Part shown: positions 9,071-17,597 of the stretch, in pieces
How the letters are laid out: each line of letters starts with the position of its first letter
Numbering within the stretch: the first letter of the stretch is position 1
NCBI GenBank assembly: GCA_900129675.1
Contig: FSRD01000001.1
Location: 1,105,501 to 1,169,500 of the forward strand
DNA length: 64,000 bases
Source of the DNA: Bradyrhizobium erythrophlei
Lineage (GTDB): Bacteria; Pseudomonadota; Alphaproteobacteria; Rhizobiales; Xanthobacteraceae
Direction of reading: 5' to 3'
Notes under the pieces: model-generated
The model's database searches: none
What the model was told of the DNA's origin: nothing
Seen by the model: only the letters and a program-made list of their open reading frames with translations
Program-made: the position numbers and the translations under genes

Positions 9071-9349
9071 GTGCGCCCCAAGAAGCGGTCTGCATTGATC
9101 GAGCCTTCGCTACTCATCGAGGCTACCAGCCATACGGCGATGGGCGTTGCCGTCGGTCTCGCCTTTGCGTTTGTCGTCACTCACATCACCGCGTTGGGCA
9201 TCGCGACCTTGATCAATTACAGCCCAGCTCCGGATGCCGTTATGCTGATGTTCGTCGGCACATGCGCGATAACCTTCGGTATCGGAGCGACCCTGACGGG
9301 GTTAGCAATCACGTTGACTGAAGATCCCGATACCACGCGGCGCGAATAG
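9071..9349 (+). CDS. Small two-helix membrane protein
   Basis: A 92-residue protein with a basic N-terminus and two hydrophobic segments (about residues 24-47, VGLAFAFVVTHITALGIATL; and about 57-80). The GTG at 9071 is chosen because GGAGGT precedes it by seven bases; the frame extends further upstream without a ribosome site. Probably an inner-membrane protein. Function unknown. Confidence 0.55.
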   Translation: MRPKKRSALIEPSLLIEATSHTAMGVAVGLAFAFVVTHITALGIATLINYSPAPDAVMLMFVGTCAITFGIGATLTGLAITLTEDPDTTRRE

Positions 9350-9456
9350 CCTTTCGCGGTTGGTGTTGCCGGCCTGACCTCCGCACCCGAACCAGGAGCG
9401 GGGCTCCAATGACCGGTTTTGCCGCGTTAGCTCACGCGCTGAATTGCCCGGGTCCC

Positions 9457-9693
9457 CTAGCCGCCGCCCCACTCGGACGCGCTCCTTCCGTTCCACATCA
9501 ATCCGCCCGCGGACACGCTGGTTGCACCGTCTGGATTGCCGTAGCTCGGATGCAAAAAACCTGATCTGCCCGACGGCATACCTCTGTGCAAGTCATAGGT
9601 CCTGACGCTCGGCTTATGACGAACCGCTTTTGCAAGCGCGAACGTACTGGAGAGCGCGAACGCAGAGGCTAATGCTATTGTCGCGAGTTTCAT
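9457..9693 (-). CDS. Small exported protein, hypothetical
   Basis: A 78-residue protein with a signal peptide (MKLATIALASAFALSSTFALA) and a short basic mature part containing NPDGATSVSAGGLMWNGR. GGAG precedes the ATG by six to seven bases. This resembles the small exported proteins found in many copies in Bradyrhizobium. Function unknown. Confidence 0.6.
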   Translation of the reverse strand: MKLATIALASAFALSSTFALAKAVRHKPSVRTYDLHRGMPSGRSGFLHPSYGNPDGATSVSAGGLMWNGRSASEWGGG

Positions 9694-9851
9694 GTTTTCT
9701 CCGTCGTTGCTTGCAAAACAACAAATGGAGCTTCTGTTTGATCAGTTGAGCGCACTGTCACGGCAATTTCGATCGCGCGTGTAACTCAATGTAGCTATTT
9801 CCCGATCGAATCGGAGCGTCGCGGAGATCGTCGGCACCTGGACGGGGGGCG

Positions 9852-10591
9852 TCATGCGACATAACCACCGTCTATCGTCTGGCTGGAGCCGGTAATGAAT
9901 CCGGCCTCGGCGCTTGCGAGATAGGCCACCAGCCCCGCAATCTCTTCAGGCTTGCCCAAGCGTCCGAGGGGCACAAGTGGCTTCACCATCTCGGCGTGAG
10001 CAGCTGTCATGTCTGTTTCCGTGGGTCCGGGCTGGACATTATTGACGGTAATCCCGCGCGGCGCGAGGTCGATAGAGATGCCGCGCACCAGCGAGGCAAC
10101 CGCGCCCTTCGTCATTGAGTAAACACTTCCTCCCGGGAATGCCGTTCGAATGGCTGTATTGCTGCCGATGGTGATAATCCGTCCGCCCTCCCTGAGGGGG
10201 GGGACGATGCCTGGATCGCGACGAAAACGCCGCGCACATTCGTCGCCACCATACGATCGAAGTCGGCAAGATCATACTTGTCCACCGTGCCGCGTATTAG
10301 GATCCCGGCATTGACTACCAGAATGTCCAGATGGCCGAAGCGTGCGATCGTCTGTGCCACCGCATCCATGACGGCTTCGGGATCGGCGCTGTCGGCTTTG
10401 ATCGCGATCACCGGCTGGCCATGAGCTTCCGCCGCGCGGGCGGTTTTGGCCGCCTTCTCCGCCGAGTTGGCGTAGGTCAGCGCGACCGACGCGCCGTTCG
10501 CAGCAAGTCGCCTCACGATCGCCGCGCCAATACCCCGAGAGCCCCCCAAAACAAGCGCGACCTTATCGAGTAGCGTAGGTTCGTTATACAT
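9852..10591 (-). pseudogene. Short-chain dehydrogenase, frameshifted at a C8 run
   Basis: The first part (10591 to about 10196) encodes the Rossmann half of an SDR oxidoreductase, with GGSRGIGAAI for cofactor binding and VNAG. The second part, in another frame, carries the active-site SVYSMTKG (Tyr-x-x-x-Lys), the PGPTETDM segment and the usual TIDGGY end. The frames join at an eight-base G run (10196-10203; C run on the coding strand). Adding one base restores a continuous 246-residue enzyme reading ...PPLREGGRIITIGSN. It could be a recent inactivation, a slippage-controlled gene or a sequencing error. The upstream TetR gene likely regulates it. Confidence 0.85.
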
Positions 10592-10657
10592 ACATTCTCT
10601 CCGTTATTGACTAATGAGTCCAGAATTGCTCAGGCCGATGCCCGCGCTGCCGGACGA

Positions 10658-11242
10658 CTACCGATGTCTCAAGCTTGCGATCGCAAAGGCGGCCGTGTCG
10701 CGAAGGGCTTGAAGAGAAGCTCCTGCCTTTGCTGCGACCTGGAGTCCGAACATCGTTGTTTCCACGAAGCGCGCGGCGCGCTCGATATCGACATTCGCCC
10801 CGATTTCGTTTGCCGCTTGCGCGTGCCGCAGCTGCTCGATCAGAGCCTTGTGCAGCGCGCCACCGCTCCTGGTGCGCAGTGTTACCAGGTCGGGGTCGGT
10901 GTTTCCGAATTCGCAGATAGAGCCGACACCCATGCAGCCCCTCTCGCGCGTGGGTTTATCTGCAGCAATGATGCCGATCACAAGCGCCTCAATTCCGGCC
11001 AGCGGCGAAGCCGTCGAGCGCAGCCGCCTGATGTTCTCCGCGACGCGCTCTCGCTGATATCTCTCAAGCGCTTCCAGATAAAGGCGGTGTTTATCGCCGA
11101 ACGTGTCGTACAGGCTCTGCCGGCCGATATTCATTGCACGCAGCAGATCGTCCGTAGAAGTTGCGGCATATCCCTTTCGCCAGAAAACGGACATCGCCCG
11201 TTGCACGGCTGCGTCGCGGTCAAATTCTCTTGGCCTTGCCAT
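10658..11242 (-). CDS. TetR-family transcriptional regulator
   Basis: A 194-residue TetR regulator. The helix-turn-helix occupies about residues 8-55 (WRKGYAATSTDDLLRAMNIGRQSLYDTFGDK), followed by an all-helical ligand domain with a CMGVGSICEFG segment. It lies 66 bases upstream of the frameshifted SDR on the same strand, so the two probably form an operon in which the regulator senses an electrophile or alcohol/ketone substrate. TetR-SDR pairs like this are common. Confidence 0.87.
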   Translation of the reverse strand: MARPREFDRDAAVQRAMSVFWRKGYAATSTDDLLRAMNIGRQSLYDTFGDKHRLYLEALERYQRERVAENIRRLRSTASPLAGIEALVIGIIAADKPTRERGCMGVGSICEFGNTDPDLVTLRTRSGGALHKALIEQLRHAQAANEIGANVDIERAARFVETTMFGLQVAAKAGASLQALRDTAAFAIASLRHR

Positions 11243-11390
11243 GGCCGTGATTAGCTATTTTGGACTGATCTGTCAATAACGGCGCATCCGGCAATGGAAG
11301 CATTCTTAAATAGCCAGAATGCGGACCGTCCTCAAATGCAGCTTTTGACAAACCACAGCCGGCTCTCGACGATTGAAGTGCCGGTTCATC

Positions 11391-12251
11391 TCAGATCGCC
11401 GGGCGTGATGGTCCCTGCGCAATTGTCAGCAGAACCGCAGCCAGCGCCGCGGCGGCCTTGTCGGGCCGCGCCTTCTCGTAGATCGCGAACTCGAGGTCAG
11501 GAAGCCGCGGCAGTCCCTCTTCCACACGGAGAATGCGCAAGCCCGCGATCAGCGCGCTGACAGGAAGCGGTGTGATGGCGAGACCCGCGAGCGCCGCCGC
11601 GCGCACGCCTGTCAAACTGGGGCTGGTATAGACGATCTCCCAGATCAATTCCTTGTCATTGAGCGCGGCGAGCGCAGCCTCGCGAGAAACGGATCGCTCG
11701 CGATACAGGGCCAGCGGCAGCGCCGCACCCCGAACAAGATCGAACGTGTCGGCCGCGGCCCAGACCATCGGCTCACGCCAGACCAGACGCCCTTTCGAGG
11801 TTCCGAGCGGGCGCTTTGCGAACACGACGTCAAGCCGCCCCGCATTAAGTTGCTCGATCAATTCCGCGCTGACGCCGATCTGCACCTCGAGCTTCACGCC
11901 GGGATGGAGCTTGGCGAAGCGGCCGAGCGCCGAAGGCAGCGAGCCGCCGGCGACCTCCTCGACCACGCCGAGACGCGCCGTGCCAGACAGCCGCGGCCCC
12001 GCCAGGCGATGACGGGCCGCTTCCTCAAGTTGCAACAGGCGCCGCGCGTCGCCGAGCAGCATCTCGCCATCGTCGGTCAGTGCGACACTGCGCGTTGTCC
12101 GCCGGAACAAGGACCGTTTGGTCTCGAGTTCAAGCCGCCTGATCTGCTGGCTCACCGTCGACTGCGTCAGGTTGAGCCGCTCCGCGGCGCGGTGGAAACC
12201 GCCGCAATCGGCCACGGCAACAAAGGCACGCAACAACTCGAATTCCATCAT
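11391..12251 (-). CDS. LysR-family transcriptional regulator
   Basis: A 286-residue LysR regulator. The N-terminal winged helix is clear (FVAVADCGGFHRAAERLNLTQSTVSQQ), followed by the substrate-binding domain from about residue 88. It is divergent from the metallo-hydrolase gene at 12360, and the intergenic region carries a 39-base element repeated before the malonate gene at 14500. It may therefore control both. A short relic of a close paralogue survives at 14323-14370. The inducer is unknown. Confidence 0.88.
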   Translation of the reverse strand: MMEFELLRAFVAVADCGGFHRAAERLNLTQSTVSQQIRRLELETKRSLFRRTTRSVALTDDGEMLLGDARRLLQLEEAARHRLAGPRLSGTARLGVVEEVAGGSLPSALGRFAKLHPGVKLEVQIGVSAELIEQLNAGRLDVVFAKRPLGTSKGRLVWREPMVWAAADTFDLVRGAALPLALYRERSVSREAALAALNDKELIWEIVYTSPSLTGVRAAALAGLAITPLPVSALIAGLRILRVEEGLPRLPDLEFAIYEKARPDKAAAALAAVLLTIAQGPSRPAI

Positions 12252-12271
12252 GGCGGATTAATCCGATACGT

Positions 12272-12310
12272 CGATCAATCATATTATGAAATATCGCTTC
12301 TGTGATCAAT
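12272..12310. promoter_or_regulatory. 39-base element, copy 1 (candidate LysR operator)
   Basis: Contains two direct GATCAAT copies, one near each end, and AT-rich half sites. It matches 14412-14450 at 32 of 39 positions without gaps, and every difference is a transition. Its place between the divergent LysR gene and the metallo-hydrolase fits a LysR operator/promoter. Confidence 0.6.
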
Positions 12311-12359
12311 GCCGACGCTTATCCTCGAATGACCAAACGTCAAACGATGGAGAACAGAC

Positions 12360-13337
12360 ATGCTCATGCTCGACCGCCGGACGCTCCTGCGTGCCGGCTC
12401 TGCCACCGTCGGGGCCGCTGCACTCGCCACCGCCACCCCCGCCCTGGCCCATGCGCCCCAAGCGGGCAAGCAGGCGCAGCCCGGCTTCTACCGCTTCAAG
12501 CTCGGCGCTATCGAGATCACCGTCGTCAGCGACGGCATGCTCGAATTCCCCGCCGAAACGCTGTTCGGCGATCGGGCCGAGGACGCAAGAGGCCTGCTGA
12601 CATCCGCGTTCCAGCCGCCTAGCCCGGTGGGGCTGCAACTCAACACCATCCTCGTCAACACCGGTGACAAGCTGGTGTTGATCGACGCGGGCGGCGGCAT
12701 CGACGGCAAGTTCCAGAAAACCGCCGGCGCCTTGCCTGCTAACCTCGCCGCCGCGGGCTACGCACCGGGTGATATCGATCTGATCCTGCTCACCCACGGT
12801 CACTCGGATCATCTGTGGGGTATCAGCGATCGTGAGAACGCTTCGCTGCTATTCCCCTCGGCCGAATTCGTCGCAAGCGAGACCGAGGTCAAATTCTGGA
12901 ACTCGCCTGAACTGACCGCCAAAGTATCTCCTGCGCTGAAGCCGGAGGTTACCCGGGCGAATCTGAAATTGGCCGGCCCACGGCTGCGTCTGATCAAGGC
13001 CGGGGCGGAGGTGGCGCCGGGCGTGACCACCATCGACACTGCCGGTCACACACCAGGCCACATGTCGGTGCATCTGAGTTCCGGCAGCGAAGAATTGCTC
13101 CTTACCGCCGACGCCGTGGTCAACTCCACCGTCAGCTTCCAGCATCCGGAGTGGCCGTTCGGATTCGATCAGGACGTGCCGCTGGCAGCAAAGGCGCGCA
13201 TTGCCTTTCTCGACCGCGCAGCCACCGACAAGACGCTGGTCGGCGGTTACCATTTCCCCTTCCCCGGCTTTGGGCATGTGGTGCGCGAGGGGAGCGGCTA
13301 TCGCTGGATGCCGGCGGATTGGCAGTGGACGAGCTGA
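12360..13337 (+). CDS. Exported MBL-fold metallo-hydrolase
   Basis: A 325-residue metallo-beta-lactamase-fold hydrolase with a Tat-type signal (LDRRTLLRAGSATVG) and export to the periplasm. The metal motif LTHGHSDHLWG (H-x-H-x-D-H) is intact, followed by the TAGHTPGH His and an Asp-bearing TADAVV segment. GGAGA lies before the ATG. Divergent from LysR and followed by an azoreductase-like gene. The substrate (lactone, thioester or other ester) cannot be told. Confidence 0.87.
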   Translation: MLMLDRRTLLRAGSATVGAAALATATPALAHAPQAGKQAQPGFYRFKLGAIEITVVSDGMLEFPAETLFGDRAEDARGLLTSAFQPPSPVGLQLNTILVNTGDKLVLIDAGGGIDGKFQKTAGALPANLAAAGYAPGDIDLILLTHGHSDHLWGISDRENASLLFPSAEFVASETEVKFWNSPELTAKVSPALKPEVTRANLKLAGPRLRLIKAGAEVAPGVTTIDTAGHTPGHMSVHLSSGSEELLLTADAVVNSTVSFQHPEWPFGFDQDVPLAAKARIAFLDRAATDKTLVGGYHFPFPGFGHVVREGSGYRWMPADWQWTS

Positions 13338-13415
13338 CGACCACGCCGGGCGGGGGCAGTGTGCTTCCCCCGCCGGCCTCATAAGGGCTACGCAGAATCC
13401 TAGAAGGCAACGAAA

Positions 13416-14042
13416 ATGAATCTCCTGAACATAGTGACCTCGCCGCGAAAGGAAAAATCTGCGTCCACCGCTATCGTCGATGCATTCCTCTCGGAATTTA
13501 GGGAGCACGTTCGTGACGTTACAGTTGACAGGTTGGATATTTGGCAAGAGCGGCTTCCCGAGTTCGACGCGGAGGCAATCAATGCCAAATACAAGGGCGT
13601 CTCCGGCGAATCGATGACGCCGGTCGAGACGGCAACATGGGAAAAGATTGGAGAGTTGGCCTCACGCTTCCAACGGGCCGATCGCATCGTTCTGGGCGTG
13701 CCGATGTGGAATTTCTCTGTCCCTTACAAACTCAAACAGCTGATTGATCTGACTTGTCAAAGAAACATGCTGTTTACGTTCGACGGAGAATTCTATGGAC
13801 CGTCGTTGAGCATCGATAAGGCCTTCGTTGTATATGTCAGGGGACAAAGCGACGAGGCCGGCTTTAAAACTGTCTCTCAGCCAGGCTTCGAATATCTCAG
13901 CGGTTACGTCGAATTTTGGCTGCGGTTCATAGGCGTCCGCAGTGTCGTAACTCTCACCGTCGAACACACTTGGGACGGCCGCGCGGTCGACATGATCGAC
14001 GCCGGAAAGAGACAAGCGGTAGAGCTGGCGCGGCAATTTTGA
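13416..14042 (+). CDS. FMN-dependent NADH-azoreductase-like flavoprotein
   Basis: A 208-residue flavodoxin-fold reductase of the AzoR/quinone-reductase family. The FMN phosphate loop is SPRKEKSAS near residue 9, and VPMWNFSVPYKLKQLIDL (about 94-111) is the family's FMN/substrate signature. Such enzymes reduce quinones or azo compounds with NAD(P)H by two electrons. It sits 78 bases after the metallo-hydrolase on the same strand and may share its LysR-controlled transcript. Physiological role is probably quinone detoxification. Confidence 0.82.
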   Translation: MNLLNIVTSPRKEKSASTAIVDAFLSEFREHVRDVTVDRLDIWQERLPEFDAEAINAKYKGVSGESMTPVETATWEKIGELASRFQRADRIVLGVPMWNFSVPYKLKQLIDLTCQRNMLFTFDGEFYGPSLSIDKAFVVYVRGQSDEAGFKTVSQPGFEYLSGYVEFWLRFIGVRSVVTLTVEHTWDGRAVDMIDAGKRQAVELARQF

Positions 14043-14082
14043 TTGTTGCCCAATACCTCAATCCAAAGGCTCCGAGAGACGC

Positions 14083-14312
14083 ATGGAAAGCAAAGCAGGA
14101 TTTGTCTTTCCAGTCGTGATCACCGCCACTATCGCCTTTGTCGTGAGCGGGCGTTGACGTTCTTCAATATCGGCTGGCGGAATGATTTTGTGGTGCGATG
14201 GTGGTCCGCCTTCGCCATCGGCTGACCGATCGCGGCCAGCACCGCTTGTATCGCGATCCCCTTCGCCCGCAGCCTCATCCAGCGCATCGTCGCCGCCATC
14301 GAAAGGACCTGA
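14083..14312 (+). pseudogene. DUF2798 membrane protein relic
   Basis: Two frames joined give a typical two-helix DUF2798 protein. The first starts MESKAGFVFPVVITATIAFV at 14083. After a frame change near 14154 it continues LTFFNIGWRNDFVVRWWSAF, then WPIAAS and PFARSLIQRIVAAIERT, ending at 14312. The second part has an in-frame TGA at 14223-14225 where Trp is expected, so there is one frameshift and one nonsense change. DUF2798 genes often accompany LysR genes, as the neighbouring LysR relic suggests. Confidence 0.75.
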
Positions 14313-14322
14313 GCGGCTCCTT

Positions 14323-14370
14323 GCGGGACGGCTTGACGTCGTGTTCGCGAGGCGTCTGCTCGGCACCTCG
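14323..14370 (+). pseudogene. Fragment of a LysR substrate-binding domain
   Basis: Forty-eight bases match the intact LysR gene (minus strand, about 11818-11865) at 42 positions; both encode AGRLDVVFA(K/R)R-LGTS. No further LysR sequence is recognisable around it, and it is not open to a useful protein. It is a degraded piece of a paralogue, in plus orientation. Confidence 0.7.
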
Positions 14371-14411
14371 CACGAACGCTTGAAAGTCAGCAGATGATTG
14401 ATCATTTTCTA

Positions 14412-14450
14412 CGATCAATCATATCGTAAAATGTCGTTTCTATAATCAAT
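14412..14450. promoter_or_regulatory. 39-base element, copy 2 (candidate LysR operator)
   Basis: Second copy of the element at 12272-12310 (32 of 39 identical). It ends 49 bases before the start of the MdcA gene at 14500, which suggests that the malonate genes belong to the same LysR regulon. Confidence 0.6.
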
Positions 14451-14499
14451 AATGGCCGCCTACCTTCCCTTCGAAGGCATCAAGCGAAGGAGGTCCATC

Positions 14500-16152
14500 A
14501 TGTCAGCCATGTCACGACGCGGAGCAGATCGCGCCTCCCGTCTCGCGCGGGCTACCGCGCTCAACGGCACAAGCGGAAAAGTCTGCCCCGCCGACCGCGC
14601 GACGCGGTTGCTCGAAGCAATCATCGAGCCTGGCGACCGCGTGACGATCGAAGGCGATAATCAGAAGCAGGCCGATTTTCTCGCCGCAGCCCTGGCGAAG
14701 GTGGATCCTGCGCGGGTGCACGATCTGCACATGGTGCAATCTGTGTTGGCGCTGCCCGACCATCTCGCCGTGTTCGAGCGCGGTATCGCGAACCGCCTGG
14801 ATTTCTCCTATGCGGGGCCGCAAAGCCGCAAGCTTGCCGAACTCGCCGCGGCGAACGCGGTCAGGATCGGCGCGATCCACACCTATCTCGAACTCTATGC
14901 GCGCATGCTGGTGGACCTGACGCCGCAGGTCGCACTTGTCGTCGCCGACAAGGCCGACCGCGAGGGCAATCTCTATACCGGCCCGAACACAGAGGATACG
15001 CCGACCATCATAGAGGCGGCGGCGTTCCGCGGCGGCATCGTAGTCGCGCAGGTCAATGAGATCGTGGACCGCCTGCCGCGGGTCGACGTGCCCGGCGACT
15101 GGGTCGATGTCGTGGTGCCGAGCCCAAAGCCCTATCTGATCGATCCGCTGTTCACGCGCGATCCCGCCAAGATCAGGAACGAGAACGTGCTGATGGCGAT
15201 GATGGCAATCGCCGCGGTCTACGAGCCCTATCAGGTGCAGCGGCTCAATCACGGCATCGGCTATGCGACCGCGGCGATCGAACTGATCCTGCCGACCTTT
15301 GCCGCCCGGCGCGGACTGAAGGGCAACATCGCCAGGCATTTCGTGTTGAACCCTCACCCGACCCTGATCCCCGCGATCGAAGCCGGCGTCGTCGACAGCG
15401 TTTATTGCTTCGGCTCCGAGTTGGGCATGGAACGCTACGTCTCGAACCGCGCCGATATATTCCCGGTCGGCGCCGACGGTAATCTGCGGTCCAACCGCGC
15501 GCTCGCGCAGGTCGCCGGACAATATGCCTGCGACCTCTTCGTCGGCGGCACGTTGCAGATCGACCCGCAGGGCAACAGCTCGACGGCAACAAAGGGCCGG
15601 ATCACGGGCTTTGGCGGCGCGCCGAATATGGGCGCCGACCCGCGTGGCCGCCGCCACGACAGTCCGACCTGGCTGCGCGCCGGTCAGGAAGCGGGCGAAA
15701 GCCTGCGCGGACGCAAGCTTGTGGTGCAGATGGTGCAGACCCATCAGCCGAATGGCGCACCGAGCTTTGTCGAACGGCTGGACGCGTTTGACCTCGCAGC
15801 CTCGGCCGGTTTTGCGCTACCGCCGGTCATGATCTATGGCGACGACGTCACCCATGTCGTCACCGAGCGTGGCGTGGCCAACCTTTTGCGCTGCCGGTCA
15901 CCGCTGCAGCGCGAGGCCGCATTGCGCGCCGTCGCCGGCGACACTGAGTTCGGCAGGCGACCGTCGCCCGAAACAACCGACAGCCTGCGCCGCCGCGGCA
16001 TCGTGATGTTCCCCTCCGATCTCGGCATCGATGTCGACACCGCAACCCGCGACTGGCTCGCGGCCCAATCCATCGACGACCTCGTGACGGCGTCAGGCGG
16101 ACTCTACGTGCCGCCGGCGAAATTCCGCCGCGCCATCGTCACTCACACTTGA
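14500..16152 (+). CDS. mdcA: Malonate decarboxylase alpha subunit (malonate CoA/ACP transferase)
   Basis: A 550-residue protein of MdcA type, the transferase subunit that swaps acetyl for malonyl on the carrier (or on CoA) in malonate breakdown. Family features are visible across the length (RLLEAIIEPGDRVTIEGDNQ, FVLNPHPTLIPAIEAG, CFGSELGMERYVSNRADIF, GRITGFGGAPNMG). AAGGAGG six bases before the ATG at 14500 fixes the start. No other mdc genes (acyl carrier, beta/gamma decarboxylase) are present; malonyl-CoA decarboxylase follows 13 bases later. The enzyme may therefore act as an acetyl-CoA:malonate CoA-transferase. Confidence 0.9.
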   Translation: MSAMSRRGADRASRLARATALNGTSGKVCPADRATRLLEAIIEPGDRVTIEGDNQKQADFLAAALAKVDPARVHDLHMVQSVLALPDHLAVFERGIANRLDFSYAGPQSRKLAELAAANAVRIGAIHTYLELYARMLVDLTPQVALVVADKADREGNLYTGPNTEDTPTIIEAAAFRGGIVVAQVNEIVDRLPRVDVPGDWVDVVVPSPKPYLIDPLFTRDPAKIRNENVLMAMMAIAAVYEPYQVQRLNHGIGYATAAIELILPTFAARRGLKGNIARHFVLNPHPTLIPAIEAGVVDSVYCFGSELGMERYVSNRADIFPVGADGNLRSNRALAQVAGQYACDLFVGGTLQIDPQGNSSTATKGRITGFGGAPNMGADPRGRRHDSPTWLRAGQEAGESLRGRKLVVQMVQTHQPNGAPSFVERLDAFDLAASAGFALPPVMIYGDDVTHVVTERGVANLLRCRSPLQREAALRAVAGDTEFGRRPSPETTDSLRRRGIVMFPSDLGIDVDTATRDWLAAQSIDDLVTASGGLYVPPAKFRRAIVTHT

Positions 16153-16165
16153 GAAGGAGATAGCG

Positions 16166-17440
16166 ATGACCACGATCAGCCTGACTTCCGGCGTCCTGTC
16201 CAACCCGAAACTGACGCCTCTCGACCGCGCGAAGCAGCTCACAGCAACGCTGCTGGCCGAACGCAGTGAGGCGTCGGGAGCGCTGCTTGCGCGGCAATTG
16301 CACGGGGTGCTGCGCGCTCTCGACGCCAGCGATCGACACGGCTTCCAGCGCTATCTCGCCACCGAGTTCCAGCCCGACGGAGCGGCGCTGCGCGCGGCGG
16401 CGGAGCGCTATCTCGCCGACGGCACGGCGGAAGCCGCGGCCGCTCTCGCACGGGCCGCCGATCCGCCCCGCCAGGAATTGCTGCGGCGAATCAACATGGC
16501 ACCCGGGGGCACCGGCGCGCTGATGGCGATGCGCAGTGAAATTGCTTCATGGCTGCGGGGCGAACCGGAACTGAAGCTGCTCGACGCCGACCTCAAGCAT
16601 CTGTTCGCCTCGTGGTTCAACCGCGGCTTCATCGAGTTGCGGCGCCTCGACTGGCAGACGCCGGCCGCGGTGCTGGAGAAGCTGATCGCCTATGAGGCCG
16701 TGCATGAGATCAAGGGCTGGGACGATCTGCGGCGGCGCCTTGCGCCCGACCGCCGCTGCTTCGCATTCTTCCATCCCGCGCTTCCCGGCGAGCCGCTGAT
16801 CTTCGTCGAAGTCGCACTGGTGCAGGGGTTGGCCACAGCCATGCCGCCGCTGCTCGCACGGGAGACGGATGAAGAGGCCGCACGGGTGCAAGCTGCGCGC
16901 GCCGACACCGCGATTTTCTATTCGATCTCCAACTGTCAGGACGGCCTGCGCGGCGTAGCGTTCGGCAATCTCCTGATCAAACAGGTGGTCGAGGAACTCA
17001 AGGCAGAGTTTCCGCAGCTGAAGCGTTTTTCCACCCTGTCGCCGGTGCCGGGGTTTCGGCGCTGGCTCGGTCCACGGCTTGCGAATGGAAGCGACCCCGA
17101 CGCCGCGCTGTTGCCGCAACTCGAGAGCGGCGATTGGTGGAATGACCCGACGCAGAGCGAGAAGCTGCGCGCGCCCTTGCTGCGGCTTTGCGCCCGCTAT
17201 CTGACGCGGCGGCCATCGATACGCGTCGACCCCGTGGCGCGTTTTCACCTCGGCAATGGCGCGCGGCTCGAACGGATCAATTGGCTCGGCAACAGCGCGC
17301 CACGCGGCATCCAGGAATCCTTCGGCATCATGGTGAACTACCTCTACGACCGTGACAGCATCGAGGACAACCACGAAGCCTTCGTGCGCGACGGGACCAT
17401 CGTGCGTTCGCCCGATGTCGACGCACTGCTCGAAGCTTGA
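16166..17440 (+). CDS. Malonyl-CoA decarboxylase
   Basis: A 424-residue malonyl-CoA decarboxylase (MCD, MatA type), which converts malonyl-CoA to acetyl-CoA and CO2. Conserved blocks are AIFYSISNCQDGLRG, FGNLLIKQVV, FSTLSPVPGFRRWL, and the C-terminal HLGNGARLERINW and SFGIMVNYLYD segments with the catalytic Ser/His region. It follows mdcA by 13 bases, with a GAGAAGGAG ribosome site. Normally MCD partners a malonyl-CoA synthetase (MatB); here the MdcA-like transferase takes that position, implying a CoA-transfer route to malonyl-CoA. Confidence 0.92.
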   Translation: MTTISLTSGVLSNPKLTPLDRAKQLTATLLAERSEASGALLARQLHGVLRALDASDRHGFQRYLATEFQPDGAALRAAAERYLADGTAEAAAALARAADPPRQELLRRINMAPGGTGALMAMRSEIASWLRGEPELKLLDADLKHLFASWFNRGFIELRRLDWQTPAAVLEKLIAYEAVHEIKGWDDLRRRLAPDRRCFAFFHPALPGEPLIFVEVALVQGLATAMPPLLARETDEEAARVQAARADTAIFYSISNCQDGLRGVAFGNLLIKQVVEELKAEFPQLKRFSTLSPVPGFRRWLGPRLANGSDPDAALLPQLESGDWWNDPTQSEKLRAPLLRLCARYLTRRPSIRVDPVARFHLGNGARLERINWLGNSAPRGIQESFGIMVNYLYDRDSIEDNHEAFVRDGTIVRSPDVDALLEA

Positions 17441-17597
17441 GCCCATGCGGGGCGCTTGCACCAGGGCGACAGAAAGGCGGTGAACGGCGACACGACATCG
17501 AAATCCCAGGCGTCCGGCGCCGCTCTGCGCCGCTCACGCCATGCAACCAGACATTCCCACCTATGCTTGCCCACCTATCCTTGAAGGAAGAGATATC

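Noticed and set aside
14512..15744. 410-residue minus-strand frame
   Set aside because: Fully antisense to mdcA; rich in Arg, Ala and Asp as expected from a shadow in high-GC sequence, with no family resemblance.
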